Counted from the first letter of the stretch, positions 1 through 11,430 are shown. The stretch is 64,000 nt of DNA from Lucinisca nassula (GCA_963580285.1 OY757020.1:100381497-100445496); one strand, 5' to 3'. Made by a program: numbers and translations. Notes: generated by a model from the sequence alone, not told the origin.

Positions 1-1000
1 AGGTCATCTTTGTATGTTTAGTGGTGGATATTCTCTACTTTTGTAGTGGACATTTTCTGTACTATTAGCAATGGACCTTCTTTTTTTCCCTTTAGTAGTG
101 GGCATTTTTTTGTACTTACGAGGTAGTGAACATTCTTTGTACTTTTTGTAATGGACATTCTTTGTACTTTTAGTAGGGGACTTTAAGTAGGGGACCTTTT
201 TTTGTACTTTTAGTAGTGGACCTTCTTTGTACTTAAGTAGTGAACCTTCTTTGTAGCTTTAGTAGTGAACCTTTGCTGTACTTTTAGTAGTGGATGGTCT
301 TTGTACTTTAGTAGTGAACATTTTTGTGATTTTAGTAGTTGACCTACTTTTTACTTTTAGTTGTGGACATTCTTTGTACTTTTAGTAGGGGACCGTCACT
401 GTACTTTTAGCAGGGGACCTCTGTATTTTTAGTAGGGGGTATTCTCTGTACTTTTCGTAGTGGACCTTCTTTGTACCTTTAGTAGTGGACCTTCTCTGTA
501 TTTTTAGTATTAGACCTTTTTTGTACTTTTGGTAGGGGATATCTCTGTATTTCTAGCAATGAACCTTCTTTGTATGTTTAGTAGTGGACAGTCTCTGTAC
601 TTTTAATAGTGGACCTTCTTTGTACTTTAAGTAGGGGATATCTCTGTACTTTTAGCAATGGACATTCTTTGTATGTTTAGTAGTGGATATTCTCTACTTT
701 TGTAGTGGACATCCTCTGTACTTTTAGCAATGGAGCTTCTTTCTACCTTTAGTAGTAGACATTTTTATACTTTGTAGTGGACCTTCTTTGTACTTTTTGT
801 AGTGGACCTTCTTTGTACTTTTTGTAGTGGACCTTCTGTGTACTTTTGGAAGTGGACATTCATTGCACTTTAAGTAGGAGACCTCTCTTTTAGTAGTGGA
901 TCTTCTCTGTATTTTTAGAAGATGCTTTAGTAGTGGCCTCTCTTTGTACTTTTAGCAGTGGACCTTCTCTGAACTTTAAGTTTTGAACCTTTTGAGTGTT
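1..1000. repeat. Degenerate minisatellite
   Basis: About 1 kb of irregular units of 25-40 bp built on TTTGTACTTTTAGTAGTGGA with CCTTC or CATTC spacers; variants include AGTAGGGGAC and AGCAATGGAC. It probably continues upstream of the window. No coding potential. Confidence 0.9.
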
Positions 1001-1032
1001 TTAAAAGCAGATTTATATTATTTGTAGCTGGT

Positions 1033-1261
1033 TTAACCCATTTAGTACCAGAAACCCCAAAACGGGTACCCGGGCAGACAGTGGAGGCCCAGATCAGACA
1101 CCGCAGAATGCGGTGTCTGATCAGGGCCTCCACTGTTTGCTTACAGTGCAGCCATTATCCAAATAAATTTCGATGAAAACACAACCTGTCACCCCTGAAT
1201 TTTGGAATAAACTCCTGCTATATATAAGGAGGAAGATTCTATTTGGTACAAAAAGGGTTAA
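1033..1261. mobile_element. P2 MITE
   Basis: TTAA at both ends with inverted TTAACCCATTTAGTACC / GGTACAAAAAGGGTTAA. The centre is the palindrome GATCAGACACCGCAGAATGC and its complement. TTAA target plus a CCC terminus fits a piggyBac-type non-autonomous element (inference). Confidence 0.75.
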
Positions 1262-1739
1262 ATAGTGAAATTTTCTGTATTGCATATAGATGTCATCCTC
1301 GTCTAAGTACACTTAATATAGAGATAAGTAGGATGGGCACTTATTAAGAAGTGCATGATTTTTCTCTTTCATGCAATGCTGAATCCCTTTCCCTCACTTG
1401 TCACTGCTGCAGCTAAGGCTGGGTTCCAGCTAGTGCTTGTGAGTCAAAAGGTACATTGTAAATTTTCATAGACTTCTAAAGGTAGTAGTTTCTGATAATG
1501 AAATACATTTTCAATCTTTATTGTATTGAAACCATAGCTTTTTGGCAACAGCAGTCATTTTTGTTTATCCGCACCAGGTCACACAGGTTATCTGATAAAA
1601 ATAGGTAATATTTGTCTGATCATTTGGGACTACCTATAATGGAATTAGGTCTTCACAAATTTTAATCCTTTGTGCTCTGATAAAATTGTCATAATTTTAT
1701 CAGCTTTATTTTGACAGAGAATTCTATTTATTTTGACCA
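1262..1739. other. AT-rich stretch
   Basis: I see no gene, RNA or clear repeat boundary here. Confidence 0.4.
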
Positions 1740-1917
1740 TTAACTCTTATCACACTGAACCACAAATATCCCTACCTTTGCAAACAGTGCAGATCCAGAA
1801 GAAGCCATCTGATCAGGATCTATATTATTTGTCATTCAGTTTGCAAACTCTAATGAATAAATTATTTCAAGCAATTTGATTGTTTGATAGTCAGAAATGA
1901 ATGTGGCAAGTTAATTA
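1740..1917. mobile_element. P1 MITE, degenerate
   Basis: Starts TTAACTCTTATCACACTGAA. The core hairpin arm GAAGCCATCTGATCAGGATC and the family end AATTTGATTGNTTGATAGTC are recognisable; the right terminus is blurred by the neighbouring element. Confidence 0.55.
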
Positions 1918-1920
1918 ATC

Positions 1921-3045
1921 CCCTGCTGCAGAGGGGAGAGGGGATCATAGCAATGCCCTTCATCTGTCCATCCATCAGTCTGTCCGTCTCTCAATCTGTC
2001 TTTCCATATCACTTTCTTGTCCACTCCGTATCACCTTAACCCTTTGATTGATTTTCATTAAACTTTGATCAAATATTTGTCTTAGTGACCTGATGTGCAG
2101 AACCTATAAAAAATCCATGCCAACTCAAGGTCAAGGTCACATTTGAAGGTCATGAGTGTGAGCCTTGAATTTTTTTGTCTGTTCCTTATCTCCTTTACCC
2201 CTCGAAGGATTTTCATTGAACCTTGGTCAAATGTTGGCCTAAGTGAGGTGATGTGCAGAACTCATAATTCAACCAAGGCAGTTCAAGGTCACCTCTGGAA
2301 GGAGTTTCATTAAACTTTGGTCAAATCTTGGCCTGTGTGAGATGTGCAGAATCCATAACGCAACCATGCCAACTCGAAGGTCACAAGTGTGAGTCTTGAA
2401 CTTTTTGTCCGTTCCATATCTCCTTTACCCCTGAAAGGATATGCATTAAACTTTGGTCAAATGTTGTGTGCTAAGTGAGATTATATGCTGGACACATAAC
2501 TCAACTACTGGTATGCAGACTTAAGGTGAAGGTCATAATTGAAGGTTACGAGTTTGAGCCTTGAATTTCATGTCCACTCTTATATCTCATTTTCTCCTTG
2601 AAAGATGTTCATTAAACTTTGGTCAAATATTTGCCTCGGTGTGTTGATGTGCAGAACCCATAACCACATTATAATGACACACGGTCAAGGTCACAATTGA
2701 AGGTAACAAATTTGAACCTTGAATTTTGTGTCCATTCAATATCTCCTTTACCCCTGGAAGGATTTTTATGAAACCTTTTGTCAAATGTTTGCCTAAGTGA
2801 TATCATGTGCAGAATCTTTTGACAACCATGCCGACTCAATGTGAAGGTCACACTTGAAGCTAATGATTTGGAGCCTTGAACTTCATGTCCACTCTATATC
2901 TCTTTTATCCCTGGAAAGTTTTTTCATTAAACTTGGGTTCAATGTTTGCCATAATGAGCTGTTATGCAGAACCCATAACTACACCGTGCAGGGTCATGGT
3001 CAAGGTCACAATTGCAGGTCACAAGTTTGAGCCTTGAATTTTGGA
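1921..3045 (+). mobile_element. Element A: tandem-unit (pearl/Helentron-associated-like) element
   Basis: Starts with an inverted CCCCT/AGGGG head, then (GTCC/GTCT)n near 1970-2000, then about five units of roughly 190 bp around GGTCAAGGTCACAATTGAAGG and ATTAAACTTTGGTCAAATG. The 3' end is missing, overlain by P1 sequence. Confidence 0.6.
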
Positions 3046-3185
3046 TACAGATCAGATAGCTTCTGAAGTAGCCATCTGATCAGGGTCAACACTGTTCAAC
3101 ATTCAGTTCATGAATTTGTAGGGATAAGCAGCATCAAGTAATCTGATTGGTTGCAAGTCAGAAATGGGTGTGTCTAAGTTAATTT
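3045..3185. mobile_element. P1 MITE fragment
   Basis: Core arms GATCAGATAGCTTCTGAAG / GCCATCTGATCAGG and the right arm CAAGTAATCTGATTGGTTG remain; the left terminus is lost. Confidence 0.55.
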
Positions 3186-3189
3186 ATTT

Positions 3190-4344
3190 ATTTTTCCCAT
3201 TACTTAATTTATATTGCAATATGTGTTCAAATTTGAAGAAGATAAGGCCACATTTAAAATGCATAGACATGTTAGAATTTCTGATTATTTTATTTTAGAT
3301 TTTTTTCCTTGATTATTCCCGTTGTTTACAAGGGTAAAAGGCATTCTTTTTCTAATATTCTTACAGGTACCATTAATTTATGGGGACCTTCTGATTCAAT
3401 TGCATTTATTGTTGATTTTCTAGTGGCATTCAGATTGCATTTGTTGTTGATTTATGCTGCAAGAAGGAGCTGACGCATTCGAAATTGTCAAAAAATAGTT
3501 TTATATTAGCTTCTTTAGATATATTTGTTTCAAGTAGTTTCTGGGCTGTTTAAGGAGCCCTCAAGACCCTATACAAAGAAGTCACAATGACATAGGTACC
3601 ATAAATCATGCTGACTGGTTGTTTTGAATACCATATTTGCCATAATTGTCATATCCCAATTACAAGGGTGACAACCTAATAACATAGTATGTCATAGCAG
3701 AGATGTCGTACCAATTTCAGAAGCGACCATATTGGTGTAAATAGGGTAGATAAAATGCTTCAAACTAGATATGTGTATTAGGAGTCTTCAGAAAACATAC
3801 TTCAGCTGGTAACGAACAATATTTGCATCCCATCGGTGAGCTAATTTCACCTGGAAACATTGAAAAGGCTTCAATAGCTTCGCCACAAGAGTTGATTCTG
3901 CGCTGTAAACAATGGTAGTGCCGACATCATTGCAATATCAGCTTGTGTTGAATTATTTAAAGAAACAGCCACATTTCTGAGACAGATTTCAGTATGTTTG
4001 ATTCTTTTATGACGTAATGCACCTACTGCGCCTACTTGTTGTGGCAAATGCCTTTTGTGTAGTAAACGCCGGCAAACCTACTAATGGTTATGACATCACT
4101 TCTCTGACGTAGGTTGTTCCCCCTGAATTATCAGTGCCAGATTCTGCAGTTTATTCACACAGAAATTCCAGGCTCTTGGCTTAAAAAAAAAGAGTTCTGA
4201 ACAGGGACTTTGACTGTTTTGTTTCTCATTAAATTCCTGTACTATATGAGAACAGTGTAGACCCTGATCAGACACCACTTTACTGTTTGTTATAAAAATG
4301 TATTTAAATTGTGTTCACAAAAAGAAACATTAGAAGATCAATTT
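3190..4344. other. Unassigned sequence
   Basis: No coding frame of interest on either strand and no recognised repeat. One of the longer low-repeat stretches in the first 30 kb. Confidence 0.4.
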
Positions 4345-4355
4345 GTGAATAAAAG

Positions 4356-4659
4356 ATTTGTTTTGTTTGATTTGAGGTTTAACGTCACCGTCAACACTGT
4401 GAAGGTCATTTTGGAGACGTTGCTTCCAATTTTGTGGGACTTTTACTCTACATTGAGATGAAATGACTTCTCAAGCCCTGTCGCCCAATGAAACCAATAG
4501 GGTTTATTAGCATGGACGGTCCACCTCGCACCGCGGTTCCTGGACAGGCTTAGATCCTCCAAGCGGTTTACCAGTACTAGTGTGCGGGCCGGATTCAGCT
4601 CTGCGTGGAAGCATCATGCAGCCCATATATTTCTTCAAGCCCCTATGGGCGGGGGCCGT
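4356..4659 (-). mobile_element. SINE V
   Basis: Minus-strand copy (A-rich tail AAACCTCAAATCAAACAAA on the minus strand). An exact 11-bp duplication GTGAATAAAAG flanks it (4345-4355, 4660-4670), marking retroposition. The head forms a CCGCCCAT...GGGG hairpin. Confidence 0.85.
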
Positions 4660-4738
4660 GTGAATAAAAGTAATATTGCATGTGAATGGCATATAAGTGT
4701 ACACAGGCTCAGGATGCAAATGGATCTCTTGGCTTAAG

Positions 4739-4951
4739 TTAACCCTTGTCCTGCTGAGCCCGGATATGCCTTATTTTCCAAACAATGAAGATCCAGATCA
4801 GATGGCTTCTGACAAAACCATCTGATCAGGATCTACATTTTTTGCCATTCAGATTGTGAATTTGTTGCAATAATTTGCATCAAGTAATCTGATTGGTGGA
4901 TAATCGGTAGTGGGTGTGGCATATATAAATATTCAGCAGGTCAAGGGTTAA
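4739..4951. mobile_element. P1 MITE
   Basis: TTAACCCTTGTCCTGCTGA at the left and AAGGGTTAA at the right. Hairpin core GATCAGATGGCTTCTGAC / AACCATCTGATC. Intact-looking. Confidence 0.8.
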
Positions 4952-5084
4952 CATAAAAATTTTAATTGTGTCTTTAGGTTTTGTTGTGGCCTACATATAA
5001 GTTTACTCAGGCTCCGGAGGAATGTCTCATATGAGCAATGTAGAACAAATGGATCTCTTGTCTTAAAATAAAAAATTTAATTGT

Positions 5085-5185
5085 GTCTTGGGCTACTTTG
5101 GTTTGTGATGTGTTTTGTGGTGTGTTTTGTAATGTTTTGTGGTCTTTTATGGTGATTTGTGGTGTTTTGCAGTGTTTAGTGCACT
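5085..5185. repeat. GTTTTGTGGT-type low-complexity tract
   Basis: Repeated TGTTTTGTGGTGTGTTTTG units; open in both directions only because of this composition. Confidence 0.7.
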
Positions 5186-5289
5186 GTGTCTTTTTAGGAG
5201 CAATAATTTTTGGTACATTTCGAAACACCCAAATATTTAAGTTAAGATTGTTAACACGCCAAAATGACCTCCTTTGAAGGTGCAAGGAC

Positions 5290-5840
5290 TGCCTTTTCGA
5301 CTACTGTAGGTAAAAAGTAGCCAGAGTTCAATTATATTTGTTCAATTGATTTCAACTGATCGATTTCTAAAGACCCCATAGAAAGCTTACACTTGTCAAT
5401 TTAGGTGATAAATTATTGCCTGGTTTAGTTTCCAGGTCAGACTTTTCAATGACTTATCAATATCTGTATGGTTATTCAATATAGACTCTTTGAAAAGATA
5501 TTGTAATGTTCGAAGATCTTTTGTTAAGGCTTTGTCATACCTAAAAATAGGCCAATCCTACCATATGACATTTAAATCTAACGGTAATTTACTCGATGTC
5601 TCTTTGCATTTAAATAGACTGTAATGGGGCAGATAATTGCTGATTTTGTGCCTATTTAAGCTGGCTCGCCTGAGCTTCAAAAAGCAAAAATGTCTTTGAA
5701 CATGCACACGCACCCAGCAAAGACTCCTCTGCATCTGTGCAGTCTGATCAGTCTTTGTTCTGCGGGACATTATGATAACACACACGTGTGCTAAAATGGC
5801 ATTTTACTTAAATAAGAAACTAGCATTTTTTGGATGAAAC
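5290..5840. other. Unassigned sequence
   Basis: No gene or repeat recognised apart from short AT-rich runs. Confidence 0.35.
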
Positions 5841-6309
5841 TATTTAATATCTTTCTTTAATCCAAATATAGGGTTTGGGTGCTTGTAAACCCCAGTTTTC
5901 TCTATATGGGCAGTGGGTTGATGTATTCTGTATACCAGATTCAGGGCCAATAACCCCCGAAGTTACAGCCTTTGATACGTTTTGCATTTTACCATTATAA
6001 TGGAACATTTTCTCAAATAAAATTTTCGTCCCACTTTTCCTCAAGAACTGTTAGGCTTACAGTTGAAATTTAGTACACACATTGGCAGTGGGTTGATGCA
6101 TCGTGTATACTGGATTCAGGGCCAGGCACCCATTACTCACTTTCGTGGTTACGTCCCTTAATAGATTTGACAATTTACCATTAATGAAAAATTGTCGTTG
6201 CAAATTTCTCAGGAACTCGAATGAAAGCTGTAAATCAGGGCCAAGGGTCTATTACCTCTTTGAGTTACATCCCTTGAAAGGTTTTACAATTTGCCATTAA
6301 TGCATCATG

Positions 6310-6487
6310 TTAACCCTTGTCCTGCTGAATATTCATATCTGCCACACCCACTACTGATTATCAACCAATCAGATTACTTGAGGCAAATTATTGCAACAAA
6401 TTCACAATCTGAATGGCAAACAATCTGATCTGGATCTTCATTTTTTGGAAAATAAGGCATATCCTGGCTCAGCAGAACAAGGGTTAA
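6310..6487. mobile_element. P1 MITE in element H
   Basis: TTAACCCTTGTCCTGCTGAA to CAGAACAAGGGTTAA with terminal TTAA; one arm of the hairpin core is deleted. Confidence 0.8.
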
Positions 6488-6716
6488 CAAGTCCATGTAA
6501 TGAACACCCCCGTAAACCCCACTTTATATAGAGAAAACTGGAGTATAAATTATCTTTCTTATTTCTACTCCAAGACATAGGTTATGGATACTTGTTGGAA
6601 TGAGGTGGTTCTAACGAGCAATCACAACCTATGTTTAAAGAAGAAATAAGAAAAATATCACAAATTTAGAAAATTGCCATTGAATTTTGTGTCACACAGA
6701 TATGTTATCGTAATGA
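6486..6716. mobile_element. Y MITE
   Basis: Family ends ACAAGTCCATGTAATGAACA and ATGTTATCGTAATG. Internal TAAACCCCACTTTATATAG and CATAGGTTATGG; the centre is shortened to TGGAATGAGGTGG. Confidence 0.65.
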
Positions 6717-7326
6717 AAATTTTTTGTCACACTTTTCTCAAGAACGATAAGGGTAACAAAGTTGAAATTTGGTTGACACATGGGCAGTGGGTTGAACTAT
6801 CATGTATACTGAACAATATAGTATGCAGAGCCAAGGCCTCATAATTCTCAGAGATAACATCCCTTGATAGGTTTAGTGAAACATTTTCGGTACAGATTTC
6901 TCAGGAACTATGAAAACTTGGTACACCCGCGAGCAGTGGGCAGATTTATCATGTATACCAGAATCAGGGCCAAGGGCATATAACTCCTGGTATCCCTTGA
7001 CAGGTTTTAAAATTTGCTGTTAATGAAAAATTTTCATCCATTAATGAAAATTTTTTGTGTCCCACTTTTCTCAAGAACTGTTAGGGTTACAAAGTTGAAA
7101 CCTGGTGCACACATGGACAGTGGGCTGTTGTATTGTGCTTACCTGAATCAAAGCCAAGGGCCTGTAACTCTTGATATTAAATCCCTTGATATGTTTAATT
7201 TTCCATGAATGAAAATTTTTTGTTACGGATATCTCAGGAATAATGGCCGTAAAATTGACAGACAATAGGCTGATGTATCATGTATACCAGAAACAGGGCC
7301 AAGGGTCCATAACTCTTGGAGTTACA

Positions 7327-7603
7327 TCACGTGAACAAGTCCGTGAAATGAACACCATCTTACACCCCACTTTGTATAGAGGAAACTGGGGTTTATGGGG
7401 GTAAACATTATTTTTCTTATTTTTACTCCAAGACATAGGTTGTGGGTACTCGTTAGAACCACCTCAATGAGGCGGTTCTAACGAGCACCCACAACCTATG
7501 TTTTTAGTATAAATTAGAAAAATATCACTGATTTTCATCAGAAAAGTAGCCATTTTGGAGATGTGAAAAATGCACTATGTCGCACGGGTGTGTTAGCGTA
7601 ATG
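7327..7603. mobile_element. Y MITE, near-complete
   Basis: Ends CATCACGTGAACAAGTCC and GGGTGTGTTAGCGTAATG are inverted with mismatches. The centre (7434-7500) is a long hairpin around CCACCTCAATGAGGCGG with arms reading CATAGGTTGTGGGTACTCG. It splits an H unit at TTACATC. Confidence 0.75.
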
Positions 7604-8159
7604 CATCTCTTGATAGGTTTTACAATTTGCCATGAATAAAAAATGTTTTGTCACACTATTGTCAAGAACTGTAAGGATTACAATGTTAAAAAAGAATAGT
7701 GGGTTGATGTATCATGTATACTAAAATCAGGGCTTAGGGCCTAGAACTCATTGAGTTAAATTACTTGATAGGTTTTGCCTTCACTGCAGCTGGTGTTGTG
7801 CCATGTGGCGGCCGTAAAACGTCTCCCCGTACATCAACCATAGTGCAGTTTATATTTTACTTTTGGTCCTTTGAGATCAGCGTGAATATTCTGAGAAATC
7901 AGAAATAAATTATTGGTTTAGACTCATATTCTAGACCGGTTTTTAATTATTTGGACCCCATTTTGATCTATATCTGTCTTTGAATCGACTGCCTGTTTGA
8001 AATTCGCAAATTTGCAGTATGTTTCCTCTGGCTTTCGTTGCCGGATCATTACAGGGTCACTGATGAGGCTTTATTAGCCGAAACTACGTAGTATGACCCA
8101 TCTTCTTTCTTATGAATGTTTTCATTGCTCTTAAAGGAACTCATTTTTGAATTTTATTT

Positions 8160-8436
8160 ACATTGTTTGTTTGGTTTGAGGTTTTAACTTTTGGAGACAT
8201 TGCTTCCAATTTTGTGGGACTTTTACCCAACATTGAGATGAAATGACTTCTCAAGCCCTTTTGCCCAATGAAACCAATAGGGTATAAAGCATGGCCTGTC
8301 CTACTTGCACCGCTTTGCTTGGGCAAGCTTAGATCCTCTAAGCGGTTTACCAGTTCTCGTGTGCGGTAGGTTTCAGCTCTGCGTGGAAGCATCATGCAGC
8401 CCAAATATTTAAGCCCCGATGGGCGGGGGCGAGGTT
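8160..8436 (-). mobile_element. SINE V
   Basis: Minus-strand copy running from GTTTGTTTGGTTTGAGG to GATGGGCGGGGGC; lacks a few internal segments compared with 4356-4659. Target duplication unclear. Confidence 0.75.
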
Positions 8437-8494
8437 TTACGTTGCCATGTTACCATGTCCAACAGTTATGTTACCTAATATGCATGAATTCATA

Positions 8495-9058
8495 TAGGAT
8501 CTTACATGAGTGTTCATGTATTATTGAATTTATTAACATTTTAACATGCTGAATATTCAATTAAGCCACACTCATTTCTGACTTTGAACCAATCAGATTA
8601 CTTGATGCAGCTTATTTCTACATATTCATAAACTGAATGTCAAACTGTGTAGATCCTGATCAGATGGCTTCTTCAGAAGCCATCTGATCTGGATCTACAC
8701 TGTTTGCAAAGATAGGGCTTGTCACCTACATCAGGGTAAAGGTTAAATGTGTTGAGGAAAAGGGATAAAATGTGAGGCTTTGCCAAGCATTTTATCCCAT
8801 TTCCTCAAGGAGTTTAATAAGTTATCTTACATGAGTGTTCATGTATTATTGAATTTTTAAATGAGTTGAGAAAAAGGGATAAAATGCTAGGCTTTTCCGA
8901 GCATTTTATCCCTTTTCTTCAACGAGTTTAATAAGTTATTGGTTTAGAGAATCTTACATGAGTTCATATATTATTGAATTTATTAGACATGTTGAGGAAA
9001 AGGAATAAAATTCCTTTTCCTGAACGGGTATAATAAATTCAGAATGCAAGATACTGTT
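8495..9058. mobile_element. W foldback cluster
   Basis: Three successive foldback units with arms GATCTTACATGAGTGTTCATG and cores AAAAGGGATAAAATG...CATTTTATCCC. The first is split by a P1 MITE (8541-8746) at TTAA. Units shorten to the right. Confidence 0.7.
8541..8746. mobile_element. P1 MITE nested in W
   Basis: TTAACATGCTGAATATTC to GGTAAAGGTTAA. Perfect core arms AGATGGCTTCTTC / GAAGCCATCT. Confidence 0.75.
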
Positions 9059-9262
9059 TATCAAATGACTTTATTTTCACGATAGTTTTTTGCAAATATG
9101 TCAATATTCCGCCATTTGTAAATGGGATGTCGTTAAGGACGTCGTACATGTAACATTATGGGGCATATCTAACTAACTTGCATATTTAACCCATCAGTGG
9201 ATTACCAAATTTAATACAGGGCGTTATTACATTCTCAGACGCACCATTGTATGATAAAAAGT
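9058..9262. mobile_element. W companion MITE (TTATCATATGAC ends)
   Basis: Matches 37844-38050 and 46660-46868 from TTTATCAAATGACTTTATTTT to GACGCACCATTGTATGATAA, with the inner palindrome eroded to AACCCATCAGTGGATTA. Confidence 0.65.
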
Positions 9263-9277
9263 ATTTCAACACTGGGT

Positions 9278-9337
9278 CTTTCTCCTCTAATAGTGTTGTA
9301 GGGGGGCTATAGTCAGATCCCCTGACAGCTCTAGTTT
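9278..9337 (+). mobile_element. 3' end of a short tandem-unit-type element
   Basis: CTCCTCTAATAGTGTTGTAG then TCAGATCCCCTGACAGCTCTAG, matching the 3' hairpin ends at 44940-44970 and 49152-49182. Confidence 0.5.
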
Positions 9338-9382
9338 TCTCTGGAAAATGACATCTGTGGGTCATGATCAGTTCTTGAAAGT

Positions 9383-9670
9383 TTAACCCTTATCCTGCTA
9401 AACATAACCCAGCGGGCACGCAATGTATATGCAACGTCGATGCAACGTCTTGACGTTGCATCGATGTTGACATGACGTTGCATTGATGATGATGCGATGC
9501 GGCTTAGACGTGATGTGCCAGCTGGGAGCAACCTTTACAAACAGTGTGGATCCTGATCAGATGCCATACAGTTTGTGAATTGAATGAATTCATTATATTA
9601 GGTAATTTGATTGGTTGATAGTCAGACATGGGTGTGACTAAATTAATTTATTCATCAGGATATGGGTTAA
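9383..9670. mobile_element. P1 MITE with nested palindromic MITE
   Basis: TTAACCCTTATCCTGCTAA to CAGGATATGGGTTAA. Enlarged by the insertion at 9408-9527. Confidence 0.7.
9408..9527. mobile_element. Small palindromic MITE, CCCAGCGGGCAC ends
   Basis: About 120 bp with ends CCCAGCGGGCACGCAA and, inverted, CCCAGCTGGCACATCACG. The interior repeats GCAACGTC/GACGTTGC. Confidence 0.65.
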
Positions 9671-9950
9671 GAATGATTGCTTTTCTTTTTGCTGTCTTTG
9701 GTGATTGTGTATTTTGCAAGGCATCTTTTTTTTTTCACTTTGATTTTTTTATACAATCATAATTTCATTGAAATTTTTGTAGCGCATTATCTATGATCCA
9801 TGTTTTGAAATGGCTAATAATCTCGTGCCGGTAAAAAGAGATGTCAGGTTTTATGCCTTAAGATTTACATATGAATTAAAAGTTATTAAGTTTGAATATA
9901 ATCGTCAGGTACTTTATGATTAATTGGTTCAAATGACGTCAATTAATCTG

Positions 9951-10180
9951 TTAACCCACTTAGTTACAAGAAACCCCAAAACGGGTACCCTGGCAAACAG
10001 TGCAGACCCAGATCAGATGCCGCAGAACGCGGCATCTGATCAGGGCCTCCACTGTTTGCGAAAATGTCAGCCATTTTCCTAATCACTTTTGAAGAAAACA
10101 CAACCTGACACCCCCAAATTTTGAAATGGACTCATGCTATTTATAAGGAGGAAGATTCCATTTGGTCTTAAAAGGGTTAA
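9951..10180. mobile_element. P2 MITE
   Basis: TTAACCCACTTAGTTAC to CTTAAAAGGGTTAA. Perfect core GATCAGATGCCGCAGAACGC with its complement. Confidence 0.8.
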
Positions 10181-10271
10181 TCTGTTAAATAAAAATGGCT
10201 TATAAGACCTCATAATTCACATGCTGATGCATTCCTGAAGATTCCCAATATTACCTACATTGAGATTGAAA

Positions 10272-10478
10272 TTAACCCATTGCATGCCCGAATCCCCTAA
10301 AGGGGTACCTTGGCAAACAGCGCAGGCCCAGATCAGACGCCGCAGAACGCGGCGTCTGATCAGGGCCTGCACTATTTGCTAACAGAATTTTCCGTCAAAA
10401 ATAGAAAAAATAAAAATAAAATAGGCCTGACAATTGGACTTGTCCAACATACAGTCCACCCTGTATTAAACATGCATC
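10272..10478. mobile_element. P2-type MITE
   Basis: TTAACCCATTGCATGCC at left; the right half runs through TTTCCGTCAAAAATAGAA to TTGTCCAACATACAGTCCAC and TTAA. Core GATCAGACGCCGCAGAACGC. Confidence 0.7.
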
Positions 10479-10728
10479 TAATGGATAATCAAAATGTGCT
10501 TGCTTAATACAGGTGCTTGCTTTAACCAGTGAATTTTAATGCATTTCCTTCTTTGGGAACCGAATTCCTGCTTGCTTAAGACAGGTTGCTTGCTTAATAG
10601 AGGTGGCAACTATGACAGATTTTGCTGTATAGCAATGGAAGAGTCAAGTTAGAGTTATTGTCGCACCATATGAAATATGTATATTGCTGATCAGACAGCC
10701 TTTTCATCCATGGGAAAAGAACATCTCT

Positions 10729-10768
10729 GGGTCCATTTGTTCAAAGCATTGTCAGCTTAACGGGCTTT
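10729..10768. repeat. Z MITE, left fragment
   Basis: GGGTCCATTTGTTCAAAGC and GTCAGCTTAACGGGC align with 19809-19850. Continues at 10975-10982 and, past the YR retroelement, from 17941. Confidence 0.6.
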
Positions 10769-10974
10769 TTAACCCATCATATACTAGTGGACACTTCCAT
10801 CGCAATATGTTGGACAAGTCCATTTATCATATAAGGGGGTGTCAAGCCAATTTGTTTCGTTTTTATTCTATTTTTGACGGAAAATTCTGTTAGCAAATAG
10901 TGCAGGCCCTGATAAGGGCTTGCACTGTTTGCCAAGGTACCCCTTTAGGGGTTTCCCCGCATGCAATGGGTTAA
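10769..10974. mobile_element. P2-type MITE, opposite orientation
   Basis: Inverted copy of the 10272-10478 subtype, TTAACCCATCATATACTAG to CATGCAATGGGTTAA. It is inserted at TTAA in a Z repeat whose left end is 10729-10768. Confidence 0.75.
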
Positions 10975-10982
10975 TGGTCAAA

Positions 10983-11139
10983 TGATAATTTATTTAAGGA
11001 ATAAATATGGTTTATTTTGAGTGTTTTACATTTACATACTGTCACCATTTGCTCTGTGCTCCCAGTGCAGATATTTAACTTTGTTTCTAAACTGCATCAT
11101 TTCAGTTTTGGCATTGAGCCTGACTAGCGTCGATGTTAT
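10983..11139 (+). repeat. Split direct repeat A1
   Basis: 157 bp starting TGATAATTTATTTAAGG, nearly identical to 16984-17140, 6,001 bp downstream; I count about two mismatches (at TATGG/TATAG and GTCAC/GTCAG). Forms the left end of the retroelement. Confidence 0.85.
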
Positions 11140-11299
11140 TATTCAATTAAATTTACAATTTAATTTCCTTTATATATTGGATTAATAAAACTTTAGACTT
11201 GTGCCTGTGTGTGTGACATTATTATTTACAATTTGTTGGTGCTTCAATACCATATTCATTACAAAAGTTGGACTTTATCAGTTTGTAAATGGCTTCTCA

Positions 11300-11430
11300 G
11301 TGTCGCACAACCATATGACTTGAAGACAACAGCTCAACTTAGGGCTGAGTTAGTTAAATTGGGATACAGGTTGCAACTTCGACTCTTAAGAGTGCTCTTA
11401 CGCCGATATATGAACATGTTATTCACATGA
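11300..11430 (+). pseudogene. SAP-like motif remnant at the 5' side of the YR retroelement
   Basis: The frame at 11317-11352 reads DLKTTAQLRAELVKLG, fitting the first helix of a SAP-type DNA-binding motif; the second helix is not in this frame. It sits between A1 and the pol remnant, where the first ORF of such an element would lie. Alternatively a chance match. Confidence 0.3.

Larger units (their letters stand above)
5842..7785 (+). mobile_element. Element H: tandem-unit repeat with nested MITEs
   Basis: About eight diverged units of roughly 170-180 bp built on TTGTCACACTTTTCTCAAGAA, GGCAGTGGGTTGATGTATCA and ATAACTCTTGGAGTTACATC. P1 (6310-6487) and two Y elements interrupt the units. A fragment of the same array lies at 40190-40560. 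Terminal hairpins were not identified. Confidence 0.65.

Noticed and set aside
5007..5285. 92-codon minus-strand frame rich in Thr/Asn/Gln and Lys
   Set aside because: Caused by the GTTTTGTGGT low-complexity tract.
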